Positions 33,728-41,665 of a DNA stretch of 42,706 bases are shown here, one piece after another. The notes beneath the pieces are model-generated. The model had not been told where the DNA came from and did not search any database. It saw nothing but the letters and a program-made list of their open reading frames with translations. Numbering within the stretch: the stretch's first letter is position 1; every line of letters starts with the position of its first letter. The stretch lies in assembly GCF_016765635.1 (NCBI RefSeq), contig NZ_JAESVD010000018.1, forward strand, positions 1-42,706. Direction: 5' to 3'. The DNA is from Shewanella schlegeliana. GTDB lineage: Bacteria > Pseudomonadota > Gammaproteobacteria > Enterobacterales > Shewanellaceae. The position numbers and the translations under genes were made by a program.

Positions 33728-36700
33728 TTACTTTTGATCCAACTCGATGTTAATACCGAGCGAACGGATCTCTTTCAACAATACGTTGAAAGATTCAGGC
33801 ATACCTGGTTGCATCTGATGGTTACCGTCGACGATGTTCTTATACATCTGAGTACGACCGTTCACATCGTCCGACTTAACGGTTAGCATTTCCTGAAGGG
33901 TATACGCAGCACCATAAGCTTCAAGTGCCCATACTTCCATCTCACCGAAACGCTGACCACCGAACTGTGCTTTACCACCCAATGGTTGTTGAGTAACAAG
34001 ACTGTACGAACCGGTAGAACGGGCGTGCATCTTATCGTCAACCAAGTGGTTAAGTTTTAGCATATACATGTAACCAACGGTTACTTTACGCTCAAACTCA
34101 TTACCAGTACGACCATCACACAGAGTCAACTGACCTGATTGTGGTAAACCTGCAAGCTCAAGCATCTGCTTGATCTCTTTCTCTTTGGCACCATCAAACG
34201 CAGGTGTAGCAATCGGTACACCGCCTTTAAGGTTTTTAGCAAGACGCAAGATTTCATCATCAGTAAATGTATCGATGTCAACGCGCTGCTGCACTTCGTC
34301 ACCTAAGTCATAAACTTGCTTGATGTATCCGCGAAGTTCTGCCAATTCGCGCTGCTCTTCTAGCATCTCAGTAATACGATTACCGATGCCTTTCGCTGCA
34401 GCACCCATATGAACTTCAAGTACCTGACCGATGTTCATACGTGAAGGTACACCTAGTGGGTTCAATACGATATCCACTGGGTCGCCTTTTTCGTCGTATG
34501 GCATATCTTCAATAGGACAAATCTTAGAGATTACACCCTTGTTACCATGACGACCCGCCATCTTATCACCAGGCTGGATAGTACGCTTAACCGCTAGGTA
34601 AACCTTAACGATCTTAAGTACACCAGGTGCTAAGTCATCACCTTGAGTGATCTTACGGCGCTTGATTTCGAACTTCTTATCGAAATCGGCTTTTAGCTCT
34701 TCCGCTTGCTCAGCTAGCTGTTCTAGCTCAGTTTGCTTCGTTTCATCATCGATGGTTTGAACCAACAGTTGTGAACGAGGAATTGCATCAAGTTGGGCCT
34801 CATCGAAACCAGCACCTAGTAATAGGTTGCGAGCACGACCAAGAACACCATCTTCAAGAATTTGGAACTCTTCAGTCAAATCCTTACGAGCCTGTGCGAT
34901 ATGCATCTCTTCGATTTCAACAGCACGCTTGTCTTTCTCAACGCCGTCACGAGTAAATACTTGTACGTCGATGATAGTACCTTTAACAGAGTTAGGTACG
35001 CGTAGAGAGCTGTCTTTAACGTCAGACGCTTTTTCGCCGAAGATTGCACGTAGAAGTTTCTCTTCTGGAGTCAGCTGAGTTTCACCCTTAGGTGTTACTT
35101 TACCAACTAGGATGTCGCCACCCTTAACTTCTGCACCGATATAAACGATACCTGATTCGTCAAGCTTAGAAAGCGCAGACTCACCAACGTTTGGAATATC
35201 AGCTGTGATCTCTTCACTACCCAACTTAGTATCACGAGCGATACATGAAAGCTCCTGAATGTGGATAGTTGTAAAACGGTCTTCTTGAGCTACACGCTCA
35301 GAGATCAAGATCGAGTCTTCGAAGTTGTAACCGTTCCAAGGCATGAACGCGATACGCATGTTCTGACCAAGAGCCAAATCACCTAAGTCGGTAGATGGGC
35401 CATCGGCTAGTACGTCGCCGCGAACAACTGGGTCACCGACAGAACAACAAGGACGTTGGTTAATACAAGTGTTCTGGTTAGAACGCGTGTACTTAGTCAA
35501 GTTGTAAATATCGATACCAGCTTCACCTGGAGTCAATTCTGATTCGTTAACCTTAACAACGATACGGCTAGCATCAACGTAGTCAACATAACCACCACGC
35601 TTAGCAGCAACAACCACGCCTGAGTCAACAGCAAGTGTACGTTCAATACCTGTACCAACTAATGGCTTATCAGCCTTCAGTGTTGGAACAGCCTGACGTT
35701 GCATGTTGGCACCCATCAATGCACGGTTCGCGTCATCGTGTTCTAGGAACGGAATTAGTGATGCCGCAACAGAAATAATCTGCTGTGGTGATACGTCCAT
35801 ATACTGGATGTCAGATGCACCCATAAATGTTGAATCACCTTTGTGACGACAAGCAATTAGCTCGTCCATCATGCGGTTGTTTTCATCTAATTCTACGTTT
35901 GCCTGAGCAATAACGTAACGGCCTTCTTCGATTGCTGACAAGTAATCAACTTCTTCAGTAACCACACCATCAATTACCTTACGGTAAGGTGTTTCTAGGA
36001 AGCCATAGTTGTTAGTACGAGCAAAGGTTGACAACGAGTTGATCAAACCAATGTTTGGACCTTCAGGCGTTTCGATTGGACATAGACGACCGTAGTGAGT
36101 CGGGTGTACGTCTCGAACTTCGAAACCTGCACGTTCACGTGTTAGACCGCCTGGACCTAGAGCAGAAATACGACGCTTATGCGTTACTTCTGACAATGGG
36201 TTGTTTTGGTCCATGAACTGTGAAAGCTGTGAAGAGCCAAAGAATTCTTTAACAGCTGCAGAAATAGGCTTAGCATTGATCAGGTCTTGAGGCATTAGCT
36301 CATTTAGATCGCCAAGGCTTAGACGCTCACGTACGGCACGTTCTACACGAACTAGACCAACACGGAACTGGTTTTCAGCCATTTCACCTACACTACGGAT
36401 ACGACGGTTACCTAGGTGATCGATATCATCAACTTCGTCCAAACCATTACGGATGGCGATGATATTTTTCATCACGGCAACGATATCTTCTTTAGTTAAG
36501 ATACCCGTACCTTCGTCGTCATCGATACCAAGACGACGGTTGAACTTCATACGACCTACTTTAGATAGATCATAACGCTCTTCACTGAAGAACAAGTTCT
36601 GGAATAGTGCTTCAGCAGCATCTTTGGTTGGTGGCTCACCAGGACGCATCATACGGTAGATTTCAACCAACGCTTCTAGGCGGTTAGTTGTTGAATCGAT

Positions 36701-37759
36701 ACGAATGGTGTCAGAGATATAAGCACCGTTATCAAGCTCGTTGATATACAGAGTGCTGATCTCTTTGATGCCAGCCATAGATAGCTTAGCTAGATCTTCT
36801 AGGCTGATCTCTGCGTTAGCAGAAACCAATACTTCGCCTGTATCTGGATCAATATAGTCTTGACCAGAGATCTTACCAGCGATGTATTCAACTGGTACTT
36901 CAAGCTCAGTAGTATTTGACTTTTCAAGCTGACGAATATGACGTGCAGTGATGCGACGTCCTTTCTCAACAAGAACAGTGCCTTCAGCGTCTTTAATGTC
37001 ATAGCTTGCAGTTTCGCCACGTAGACGGTCAGCAACAAGATCCATTACTAGTGAATCTTTCTTGATCTTAAAGTTTACGCGATCGAAGAACAGGTCAAGA
37101 ATATCTTGAGTCGAGTAATCTAAAGCACGCAGAATGATCGAAGCCGCAAGTTTACGACGACGGTCAATACGTACAAATAGTGCGTCTTTAGGATCGAATT
37201 CAAAGTCTAACCAAGAACCACGGTAAGGAATAATACGTGCGTTATATAACACCTTACCTGAAGAGTGGGTTTTACCACGGTCATGATCAAAGAATACGCC
37301 TGGGCTACGGTGTAGCTGAGACACGATTACACGCTCAGTACCATTGATAACAAAGGTACCGTTGTCAGTCATAAGAGGGATATCCCCCATATAGACTTCT
37401 TGTTCTTTAATGTCTTTTACTGTGCCAGGTGCCGCTTCACGGTCATACAGAACCATACGCAGTTTAACGCGTAGAGGTGCAGAATATGTAACACCGCGGA
37501 TTTGACACTCTTTCACATCAAAAACTGGCTCGCCTAGTTTGTAGCTGACATATTGCAGCTCAGAATTACCAGAAAAGCTCTTGATGGGAAAAACGCTACG
37601 GAAAGCAGCTTCAAAACCACGCTCACCTGTAGGATCTTGATCGGTGAACTTCTTAAAAGAGTCCAACTGGATTGACAAAAGGTAAGGAATGTCTAAAACA
37701 CGTTGACGTTTACCAAAGTCTTTGCGAATACGCTTCTTTTCAGAATAGGAGTAAACCAT
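33728..37759 (-). CDS. rpoB: RNA polymerase beta subunit
   Basis: 1343 residues from MVYSYSEKKRIRKDFGKRQ (E. coli 1342); I reject a 10-residue upstream extension because AGAGGAAA precedes this ATG. The rifampicin pocket GSSQLSQFMDQNNPLSEVTH is wild-type at the usual resistance positions (Asp516, His526 and Ser531 equivalents). Other landmarks: KMAGRHGNKGVISKI and the C-terminal GGKAQFGGQRFGEMEVWALE. Follows rplL after a 239-bp gap with an attenuator. Confidence 0.99.
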   Translation of the reverse strand: MVYSYSEKKRIRKDFGKRQRVLDIPYLLSIQLDSFKKFTDQDPTGERGFEAAFRSVFPIKSFSGNSELQYVSYKLGEPVFDVKECQIRGVTYSAPLRVKLRMVLYDREAAPGTVKDIKEQEVYMGDIPLMTDNGTFVINGTERVIVSQLHRSPGVFFDHDRGKTHSSGKVLYNARIIPYRGSWLDFEFDPKDALFVRIDRRRKLAASIILRALDYSTQDILDLFFDRVNFKIKKDSLVMDLVADRLRGETASYDIKDAEGTVLVEKGRRITARHIRQLEKSNTTELEVPVEYIAGKISGQDYIDPDTGEVLVSANAEISLEDLAKLSMAGIKEISTLYINELDNGAYISDTIRIDSTTNRLEALVEIYRMMRPGEPPTKDAAEALFQNLFFSEERYDLSKVGRMKFNRRLGIDDDEGTGILTKEDIVAVMKNIIAIRNGLDEVDDIDHLGNRRIRSVGEMAENQFRVGLVRVERAVRERLSLGDLNELMPQDLINAKPISAAVKEFFGSSQLSQFMDQNNPLSEVTHKRRISALGPGGLTRERAGFEVRDVHPTHYGRLCPIETPEGPNIGLINSLSTFARTNNYGFLETPYRKVIDGVVTEEVDYLSAIEEGRYVIAQANVELDENNRMMDELIACRHKGDSTFMGASDIQYMDVSPQQIISVAASLIPFLEHDDANRALMGANMQRQAVPTLKADKPLVGTGIERTLAVDSGVVVAAKRGGYVDYVDASRIVVKVNESELTPGEAGIDIYNLTKYTRSNQNTCINQRPCCSVGDPVVRGDVLADGPSTDLGDLALGQNMRIAFMPWNGYNFEDSILISERVAQEDRFTTIHIQELSCIARDTKLGSEEITADIPNVGESALSKLDESGIVYIGAEVKGGDILVGKVTPKGETQLTPEEKLLRAIFGEKASDVKDSSLRVPNSVKGTIIDVQVFTRDGVEKDKRAVEIEEMHIAQARKDLTEEFQILEDGVLGRARNLLLGAGFDEAQLDAIPRSQLLVQTIDDETKQTELEQLAEQAEELKADFDKKFEIKRRKITQGDDLAPGVLKIVKVYLAVKRTIQPGDKMAGRHGNKGVISKICPIEDMPYDEKGDPVDIVLNPLGVPSRMNIGQVLEVHMGAAAKGIGNRITEMLEEQRELAELRGYIKQVYDLGDEVQQRVDIDTFTDDEILRLAKNLKGGVPIATPAFDGAKEKEIKQMLELAGLPQSGQLTLCDGRTGNEFERKVTVGYMYMLKLNHLVDDKMHARSTGSYSLVTQQPLGGKAQFGGQRFGEMEVWALEAYGAAYTLQEMLTVKSDDVNGRTQMYKNIVDGNHQMQPGMPESFNVLLKEIRSLGINIELDQK

Positions 37760-37900
37760 GGGTTTCCTCTGATTGCGAGATGTGACCAAGACTGAATCAA
37801 CCTAAATGTTGAAACAGCGCGTTTGCCCATCACCGTTGAAAGCAAGAACCCAACCAGTAATCTCTGCTAGGAACTGCGAAATCTGGCGATAAACGGTGAA

Positions 37901-37958
37901 AAAAAAATCGCCTGCGCTTACAGCGCAAAAAAGGCCGACGGTTAAAAAACCGCCAGCC
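37901..37958 (-). terminator. rplL-rpoB attenuator with tandem hairpins
   Basis: First hairpin: an 11-bp stem GGCTGGCGGTT/AACCGTCGGCC (37933-37958, two or three wobble pairs) followed by TTTTTT. Second: GCGCT/AGCGC directly after, then AGGCGATTTTTTTTT (T-run at 37901-37909). In E. coli this gap has a partial terminator that lowers rpoBC relative to rplJL, plus an RNase III site. The tandem arrangement fits partial read-through. Confidence 0.78.
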
Positions 37959-37998
37959 TCCGCCCGATTACTCGGGAGGTTGTAAGTTATAGTATAAC

Positions 37999-38364
37999 TT
38001 ACTTGATCTCTACTGCAGCACCAGCTGCTTCAAGTTCAGTCTTAAGAGCTTCAGCTTCTTCTTTAGAGATAGCTTCTTTAACTGCTACTGGAGCAGATTC
38101 AGCCATGCCTTTAGCTTCTTTCAGGCCTAGACCTGTAGCGCCACGAAGAGCTTTAATTACTGCAACTTTGTTGTCGCCGTGAGAAGTAAGAATTACGTCG
38201 AATTCTGTTTTCTCTTCAGCAGCAGCAGCTTCGCCACCACCTGAAACAACAGCAGCAGCTGCAGATACGCCGAACTTCTCTTCCATTGCTTCGATTAGTT
38301 CAACAACTTCCATTACAGACATTGCTGCAAGGGCTTCTAAGATTTGGTCTTTAGTGATAGACAT
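37999..38364 (-). CDS. rplL: 50S ribosomal protein L7/L12
   Basis: 121 residues (E. coli 121): N-terminal dimerisation domain, Ala-rich hinge (VSGGGEAAAAEE, about 41-52) and the factor-binding C-terminal domain with NKVAVIKALRGATGLGLKEA. Forms the multicopy stalk on L10 that recruits EF-Tu and EF-G. 53 bp after rplJ. Confidence 0.98.
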   Translation of the reverse strand: MSITKDQILEALAAMSVMEVVELIEAMEEKFGVSAAAAVVSGGGEAAAAEEKTEFDVILTSHGDNKVAVIKALRGATGLGLKEAKGMAESAPVAVKEAISKEEAEALKTELEAAGAAVEIK

Positions 38365-38417
38365 AACAAAAAATTCCTAATTGTACTGAATTCAATTTAA
38401 TTAAGCGGCTTGTAAAA

Positions 38418-38915
38418 TTAAGCAGCTTCTTTCTGATCGCGTAGAGCGGCCAATGTACGAACGAACTTGCCAGCAGATGCTTCTTTTAGAGTCATCATGA
38501 ACTGAGCTAGTGCTTCTTCGTAAGTTGGTAGTTTTGCTAAACGATCAATGTTATCTGCAGGGATTAATTCCCCTTCAAAGGCTGCTGCTTTGATTTCAAA
38601 CTTCTCTTGTGATTTAGCGAAGTCTTTAAGAAGACGCGCTGCTGCACCTGGGTGCTCATTAGAGAATGCAATCAAAGTAGGACCAGTGAACGTATCGCTT
38701 AGGCACTCAAAATCAGTACCAGCAACAGCGCGTTTAACTAGAGTGTTACGTACAACTTTAACGTACACACCAGCTTCACGAGCTGCTTTACGAAGACCGG
38801 TCATATTAGCTACAGTTACACCGCGTGAATCGGCAACAACTGCAGATAAAGCACCTTTGGCAGCTTCGTTGACTTCAGCAACAATCGCTTTTTTGTCTTC
38901 GAGTCTTAATGCCAT
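38418..38915 (-). CDS. rplJ: 50S ribosomal protein L10
   Basis: 165 residues, same as E. coli, starting MALRLEDKKAIVAEVNEAAK with GLRKAAREAGVYVKVVRNTL; the C-terminal helix binds L7/L12 dimers. The L10-L12 complex represses its own synthesis through the leader. The Shine-Dalgarno CAGGAG precedes the ATG as in E. coli. Confidence 0.98.
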   Translation of the reverse strand: MALRLEDKKAIVAEVNEAAKGALSAVVADSRGVTVANMTGLRKAAREAGVYVKVVRNTLVKRAVAGTDFECLSDTFTGPTLIAFSNEHPGAAARLLKDFAKSQEKFEIKAAAFEGELIPADNIDRLAKLPTYEEALAQFMMTLKEASAGKFVRTLAALRDQKEAA

Positions 38916-39150
38916 TGGCTTTACTCCTGGATTCGATCTAGGGAAAACTCCCTAGCAATTACCATGCTAAGCATCTATTGATACCTAGCGACTTACGGCG
39001 CGAATATATCCAGCAGAATAAAATCTATCTGGGGTCCGACACCGTCTACGCAGGAAATTAAGTTAACTACTTGAGCCAACACCTACGGTCTTGGACGGAG
39101 GCTATTCATTAACCATAATGATTAAATCAGAGCCCCAACCCTACAAAGTG
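38916..39150 (-). promoter_or_regulatory. rplJ leader, L10(L12)4-responsive
   Basis: About 235 nt from the inferred start to rplJ. It contains CCTGCGTAGACGGTG (39040-39054) and ATCCAGGAGTAAAGCCAATG, both matching the E. coli L10 leader, where the first block is part of the L10 binding region. The rest diverges. Regulation by long-range folding is inferred from the E. coli case. Confidence 0.78.
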
Positions 39151-39155
39151 CGCGC

Positions 39156-39184
39156 ATTATAGACTAATGCGCGAAACTTGTAAA
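39156..39184 (-). promoter_or_regulatory. rplJ promoter
   Basis: Minus strand: TTTACA (39179-39184), 17-bp spacer, TATAAT (39156-39161), then a GCGCGC discriminator typical of stringently controlled promoters. The -35 directly abuts the rplA stop codon. It corresponds in position to E. coli PL10. Confidence 0.85.
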
Positions 39185-39886
39185 TTACTTAACGTCTTCC
39201 AGAGTACTCTGGTCAACAGCAACACCTGCACCCATAGTGGTAGAGATGCTTACTTTCTTAACGAAAACGCCTTTAGCAGCTGCTGGCTTGGCTTTCTTAA
39301 GTGCGCCAAGTAGAGCTTCTAAGTTTTCTTTAAGTTGAGCAGTTTCAAAGTCCACTTTACCGATAGTAGTGTGGATGATACCGTTCTTATCGTTACGGTA
39401 ACGGATTTGACCTGCTTTAGCGTTCTTAACTGCTTCTGCAACGTTTGGTGTTACAGTACCAGTCTTAGGGTTAGGCATTAGACCACGTGGGCCTAAGATT
39501 TGACCTAACATACCAACAACGCGCATTGCATCTGGAGATGCGATAACTACGTCGAAGTTCATTTCGCCAGCTTTAATTTGCGCGGCAAGGTCATCCATAC
39601 CAACAAGTTCAGCACCAGCTGCAGTAGCAGCTTCAGCGTTAGCACCTTGAGTGAACACAGCAACACGTACTTCACGACCAGTACCGTGTGGTAGCACAGT
39701 AGCGCCACGAACGTTTTGGTCAGATTTACGTGGGTCAACACCAAGGTTAACGGCAACGTCAACACTTTCTACGAACTTAGCAGTAGCTAGTTCTTTTAGA
39801 AGTGCAACAGCTTCATTGATGTCGTAGCTCTTAGTAGCTTCAACTTTCTCGCGGATTAGACGAGCGCGTTTAGTTAGCTTTGCCAT
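39185..39886 (-). CDS. rplA: 50S ribosomal protein L1 (L11 operon repressor)
   Basis: 233 residues (E. coli 234) with SVDVAVNLGVDPRKSDQNVRG and the L1 signature region MLGQILGPRGLMPNPKTGTV. Forms the mobile L1 stalk at the E site and represses rplKA translation through a 23S-like mRNA site. 4 bp after rplK, so translation is coupled. Confidence 0.98.
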   Translation of the reverse strand: MAKLTKRARLIREKVEATKSYDINEAVALLKELATAKFVESVDVAVNLGVDPRKSDQNVRGATVLPHGTGREVRVAVFTQGANAEAATAAGAELVGMDDLAAQIKAGEMNFDVVIASPDAMRVVGMLGQILGPRGLMPNPKTGTVTPNVAEAVKNAKAGQIRYRNDKNGIIHTTIGKVDFETAQLKENLEALLGALKKAKPAAAKGVFVKKVSISTTMGAGVAVDQSTLEDVK

Positions 39887-39890
39887 TATA

Positions 39891-40319
39891 TTAGTCCTCT
39901 ACTACCAAACCCATTGAACGCGCAGTACCTTCAATTGAGCGAGTCATCGCTTCAATATCAGCACCAGTCATATCAGCGGCTTTAGTCTCAGCGATTTCCT
40001 GGACAGCGCTACGCTTGATAGTTCCCACTTTTTCAGTGTTAGGACGGCCAGAACCTGACTTCAGACCAGCTGCTTTAAGCAGTAGGAAAGACGCAGGTGG
40101 AGTCTTAGTTTCGAAAGTGAAAGAGCGATCAGTGTAAACAGTGATAACTACAGGAATTGGCATACCTTTCTCGAACTTTTCAGTACGAGCGTTGAATGCT
40201 TTACAGAATTCCATGATGTTAACACCTTTCTGACCCAATGCTGGGCCTACTGGTGGCGACGGGTTTGCAGCACCGGCTGCGACTTGCAGTTTGATGTAAC
40301 CATCAACTTTCTTTGCCAT
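39891..40319 (-). CDS. rplK: 50S ribosomal protein L11
   Basis: 142 residues from MAKKVDGYIKLQVAAGAANP (E. coli 142); N-terminal proline-rich thiostrepton-binding face PSPPVGPALGQKGVN and C-terminal 23S-binding domain. Required for RelA response to uncharged tRNA. I start at 40319, with GAGGAA upstream, and not at 40346. Confidence 0.98.
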   Translation of the reverse strand: MAKKVDGYIKLQVAAGAANPSPPVGPALGQKGVNIMEFCKAFNARTEKFEKGMPIPVVITVYTDRSFTFETKTPPASFLLLKAAGLKSGSGRPNTEKVGTIKRSAVQEIAETKAADMTGADIEAMTRSIEGTARSMGLVVED

Positions 40320-40347
40320 GAGACATTTCCTCAAGTTTGGGTTCAAA

Positions 40348-40377
40348 CGCCATCAGCACTATGCTGAAAAGCTCCCC
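40348..40377 (-). promoter_or_regulatory. Probable L1 operator in the rplK leader
   Basis: Minus strand GGGGAGC then stem CAGCA/TGCTG and GATGGCG: two helices around an asymmetric loop, in the arrangement recognised by L1 in 23S rRNA helix 77 and in E. coli L11 leader mRNA. It is about 30 nt upstream of the rplK start. Structure judged by eye. Confidence 0.62.
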
Positions 40378-40385
40378 GAAAAATA

Positions 40386-40416
40386 TGGGTGCGAATTATA
40401 TATAATTTCGCACCCA
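40386..40416 (-). terminator. Terminator after nusG, overlapping the rplK promoter
   Basis: A 10-bp stem TGGGTGCGAA/TTCGCACCCA with an A/T loop, followed on the minus strand by TATTTTT, about 30 bp past the nusG stop. The loop and the upstream arm coincide with the -10 and spacer of the rplK promoter. Confidence 0.78.
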
Positions 40417-40422
40417 TTTCAA
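40395..40422 (-). promoter_or_regulatory. rplK (L11) promoter inside the terminator hairpin
   Basis: Minus strand: TTGAAA (40417-40422), 16-bp spacer, TATAAT (40395-40400). The spacer is exactly the proximal arm plus part of the loop of the nusG terminator, and the -10 lies in the loop. Confidence 0.7.
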
Positions 40423-40444
40423 ATAGTATTTGCGCTTTATTTAA

Positions 40445-40996
40445 TCAGCTTTTTTCAATCTGACTAAAATCAAGTTCTACTGGCGTTGAGCGGCCGAAGA
40501 TCATCACAGAAACCTTAACGCGGTTCTTCTCATAATCCACTTCTTCAACTGTACCGTTGAAGTCAGCAAAAGGTCCGTCAGTAACACGAACAACTTCACC
40601 TGGCTCAAACATAACGCGATGCGTTGGAGACTCAGTAGTTTCTTGAAGACGCTGAAGGATTGCATCAGCCTCTTTATCAGAAATGGGTGCAGGACGATCA
40701 GATGTACCACCAATGAAGCCCATTACACGTGGAATGCTCTTCACTAAGTGCCAGCTTTCATCGTTCATTTCCATCTGGACTAACACGTAGCCAGGGAAAA
40801 ACTTACGCTCACTCTTACGACGTTGGCCTGCACGCATTTCAACGACTTCTTCAGTAGGTACCAAAACCTCACCAAAGTAATCTTCCATGCCGTGCATTTT
40901 GATATGTTCAAGCAGAGTCTTGCAAACACGGCCTTCATAGCCGGAGAACGCTTGAATTACATACCATCTTTTTTTAGCTTCAGTAGCTTCAGTCAT
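40445..40996 (-). CDS. nusG: Transcription elongation/antitermination factor NusG
   Basis: 183 residues: NGN domain (about 9-125; WYVIQAFSGYEGRVCKTLLE, FFPGYVLVQMEM) and C-terminal KOW domain with FEPGEVVRVTDGPFADFNGT. It binds RNA polymerase, couples it to S10 on the ribosome, promotes Rho action and takes part in rrn antitermination. Length near E. coli (181). 9 bp after secE. Confidence 0.98.
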   Translation of the reverse strand: MTEATEAKKRWYVIQAFSGYEGRVCKTLLEHIKMHGMEDYFGEVLVPTEEVVEMRAGQRRKSERKFFPGYVLVQMEMNDESWHLVKSIPRVMGFIGGTSDRPAPISDKEADAILQRLQETTESPTHRVMFEPGEVVRVTDGPFADFNGTVEEVDYEKNRVKVSVMIFGRSTPVELDFSQIEKS

Positions 40997-41005
40997 ACTT
41001 AATGC

Positions 41006-41377
41006 CTATACGCCTGTAATAAAATTAACAATTCTAAGCAATACTGCATCTAAGCCCCAAAGGACTAAACCTAAAACGGCTGTTGCAGCTAATACAATGA
41101 AAGTTGTATTGAGTGCTTCTTGACGCGTAGGCCAAACCACTTTACGAACTTCAATCTGTGATTCACGAGCAAAAGTTAAAGCTTGCTTGCCTTTTTCTGT
41201 TTGCAACGCAATGAAACCAGCGATAGCAAAAGTCACCACTACACTTAGAGCGCGTACAACGACACTTGCTTCATTAAAATATTGATTGCCAATAATTGCA
41301 GCAGCCAACAAGATTACGACTAGGCCCCACTTTACGATATCCAGAGAGTTACCCTGGCTTTCAGTATTTGTTGTCAT
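41006..41377 (-). CDS. secE: Protein translocase subunit SecE
   Basis: 123 residues, with three membrane helices as in enterobacterial SecE (about 13-30, 40-58 and 92-117) and the conserved amphipathic segment ESQIEVRKVVWPTRQEAL before the last helix. It clamps SecY (14010-15350). First gene of the secE-nusG unit. Confidence 0.97.
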   Translation of the reverse strand: MTTNTESQGNSLDIVKWGLVVILLAAAIIGNQYFNEASVVVRALSVVVTFAIAGFIALQTEKGKQALTFARESQIEVRKVVWPTRQEALNTTFIVLAATAVLGLVLWGLDAVLLRIVNFITGV

Positions 41378-41611
41378 CGGTTAATTCCGTTACTCACTAC
41401 GTTCTGAGGCAAGGAACACTATAAAATAGCATTTTGCTCAGTGAAAATTTCAGTCAGACTCGCTATCCGAACTGGCGACTGCCGAACATACTCTTATCAA
41501 AGTATAAGCGACGAGTCAAAAATCGGTCATAGATTGTATTCTTATTCCACTTATTTGGCAAGAATACAAAGCCCAGCTTCACTAACAAATTAAACCTAAA
41601 TGCAATAAAAC
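41378..41611 (-). promoter_or_regulatory. secE upstream region with dyads
   Basis: 234 bp between the tufB terminator and secE. I find no tRNA here, though in several gammaproteobacteria a tRNA-Trp gene occupies this spot. Visible structure: a perfect 10-bp inverted repeat TTGTATTCTT/AAGAATACAA at 41534-41569 (16-nt loop), and outer arms GACTCG/CGAGTC at 41457-41517 enclosing a smaller ATACT/AGTAT stem. Confidence 0.55.
41418..41445 (-). promoter_or_regulatory. Candidate secE promoter
   Basis: Minus strand: TTCACT (41440-41445), 16-bp spacer, TATAGT (41418-41423), about 41 bp upstream of secE. An alternative, TTGACT-17-TAAGAG, lies about 75 bp further upstream. Confidence 0.5.
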
Positions 41612-41639
41612 AAAAAAGGCAGCCTAAGCTGCCCTTTTC
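41612..41639 (-). terminator. Intrinsic terminator after tufB
   Basis: Same stem, loop and U-run as the tufA terminator (24821-24848), 26 bp past the tufB stop. Sequence upstream of 41612 no longer matches the tufA copy. Confidence 0.92.
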
Positions 41640-41665
41640 AGTATCGAGTTAAGACCCGTTGCTAA

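Noticed and set aside
41378..41611. tRNA-Trp gene between tufB and secE
   Set aside because: Expected by synteny with other gammaproteobacteria but no CCA end, anticodon loop or 7-bp acceptor stem could be found.
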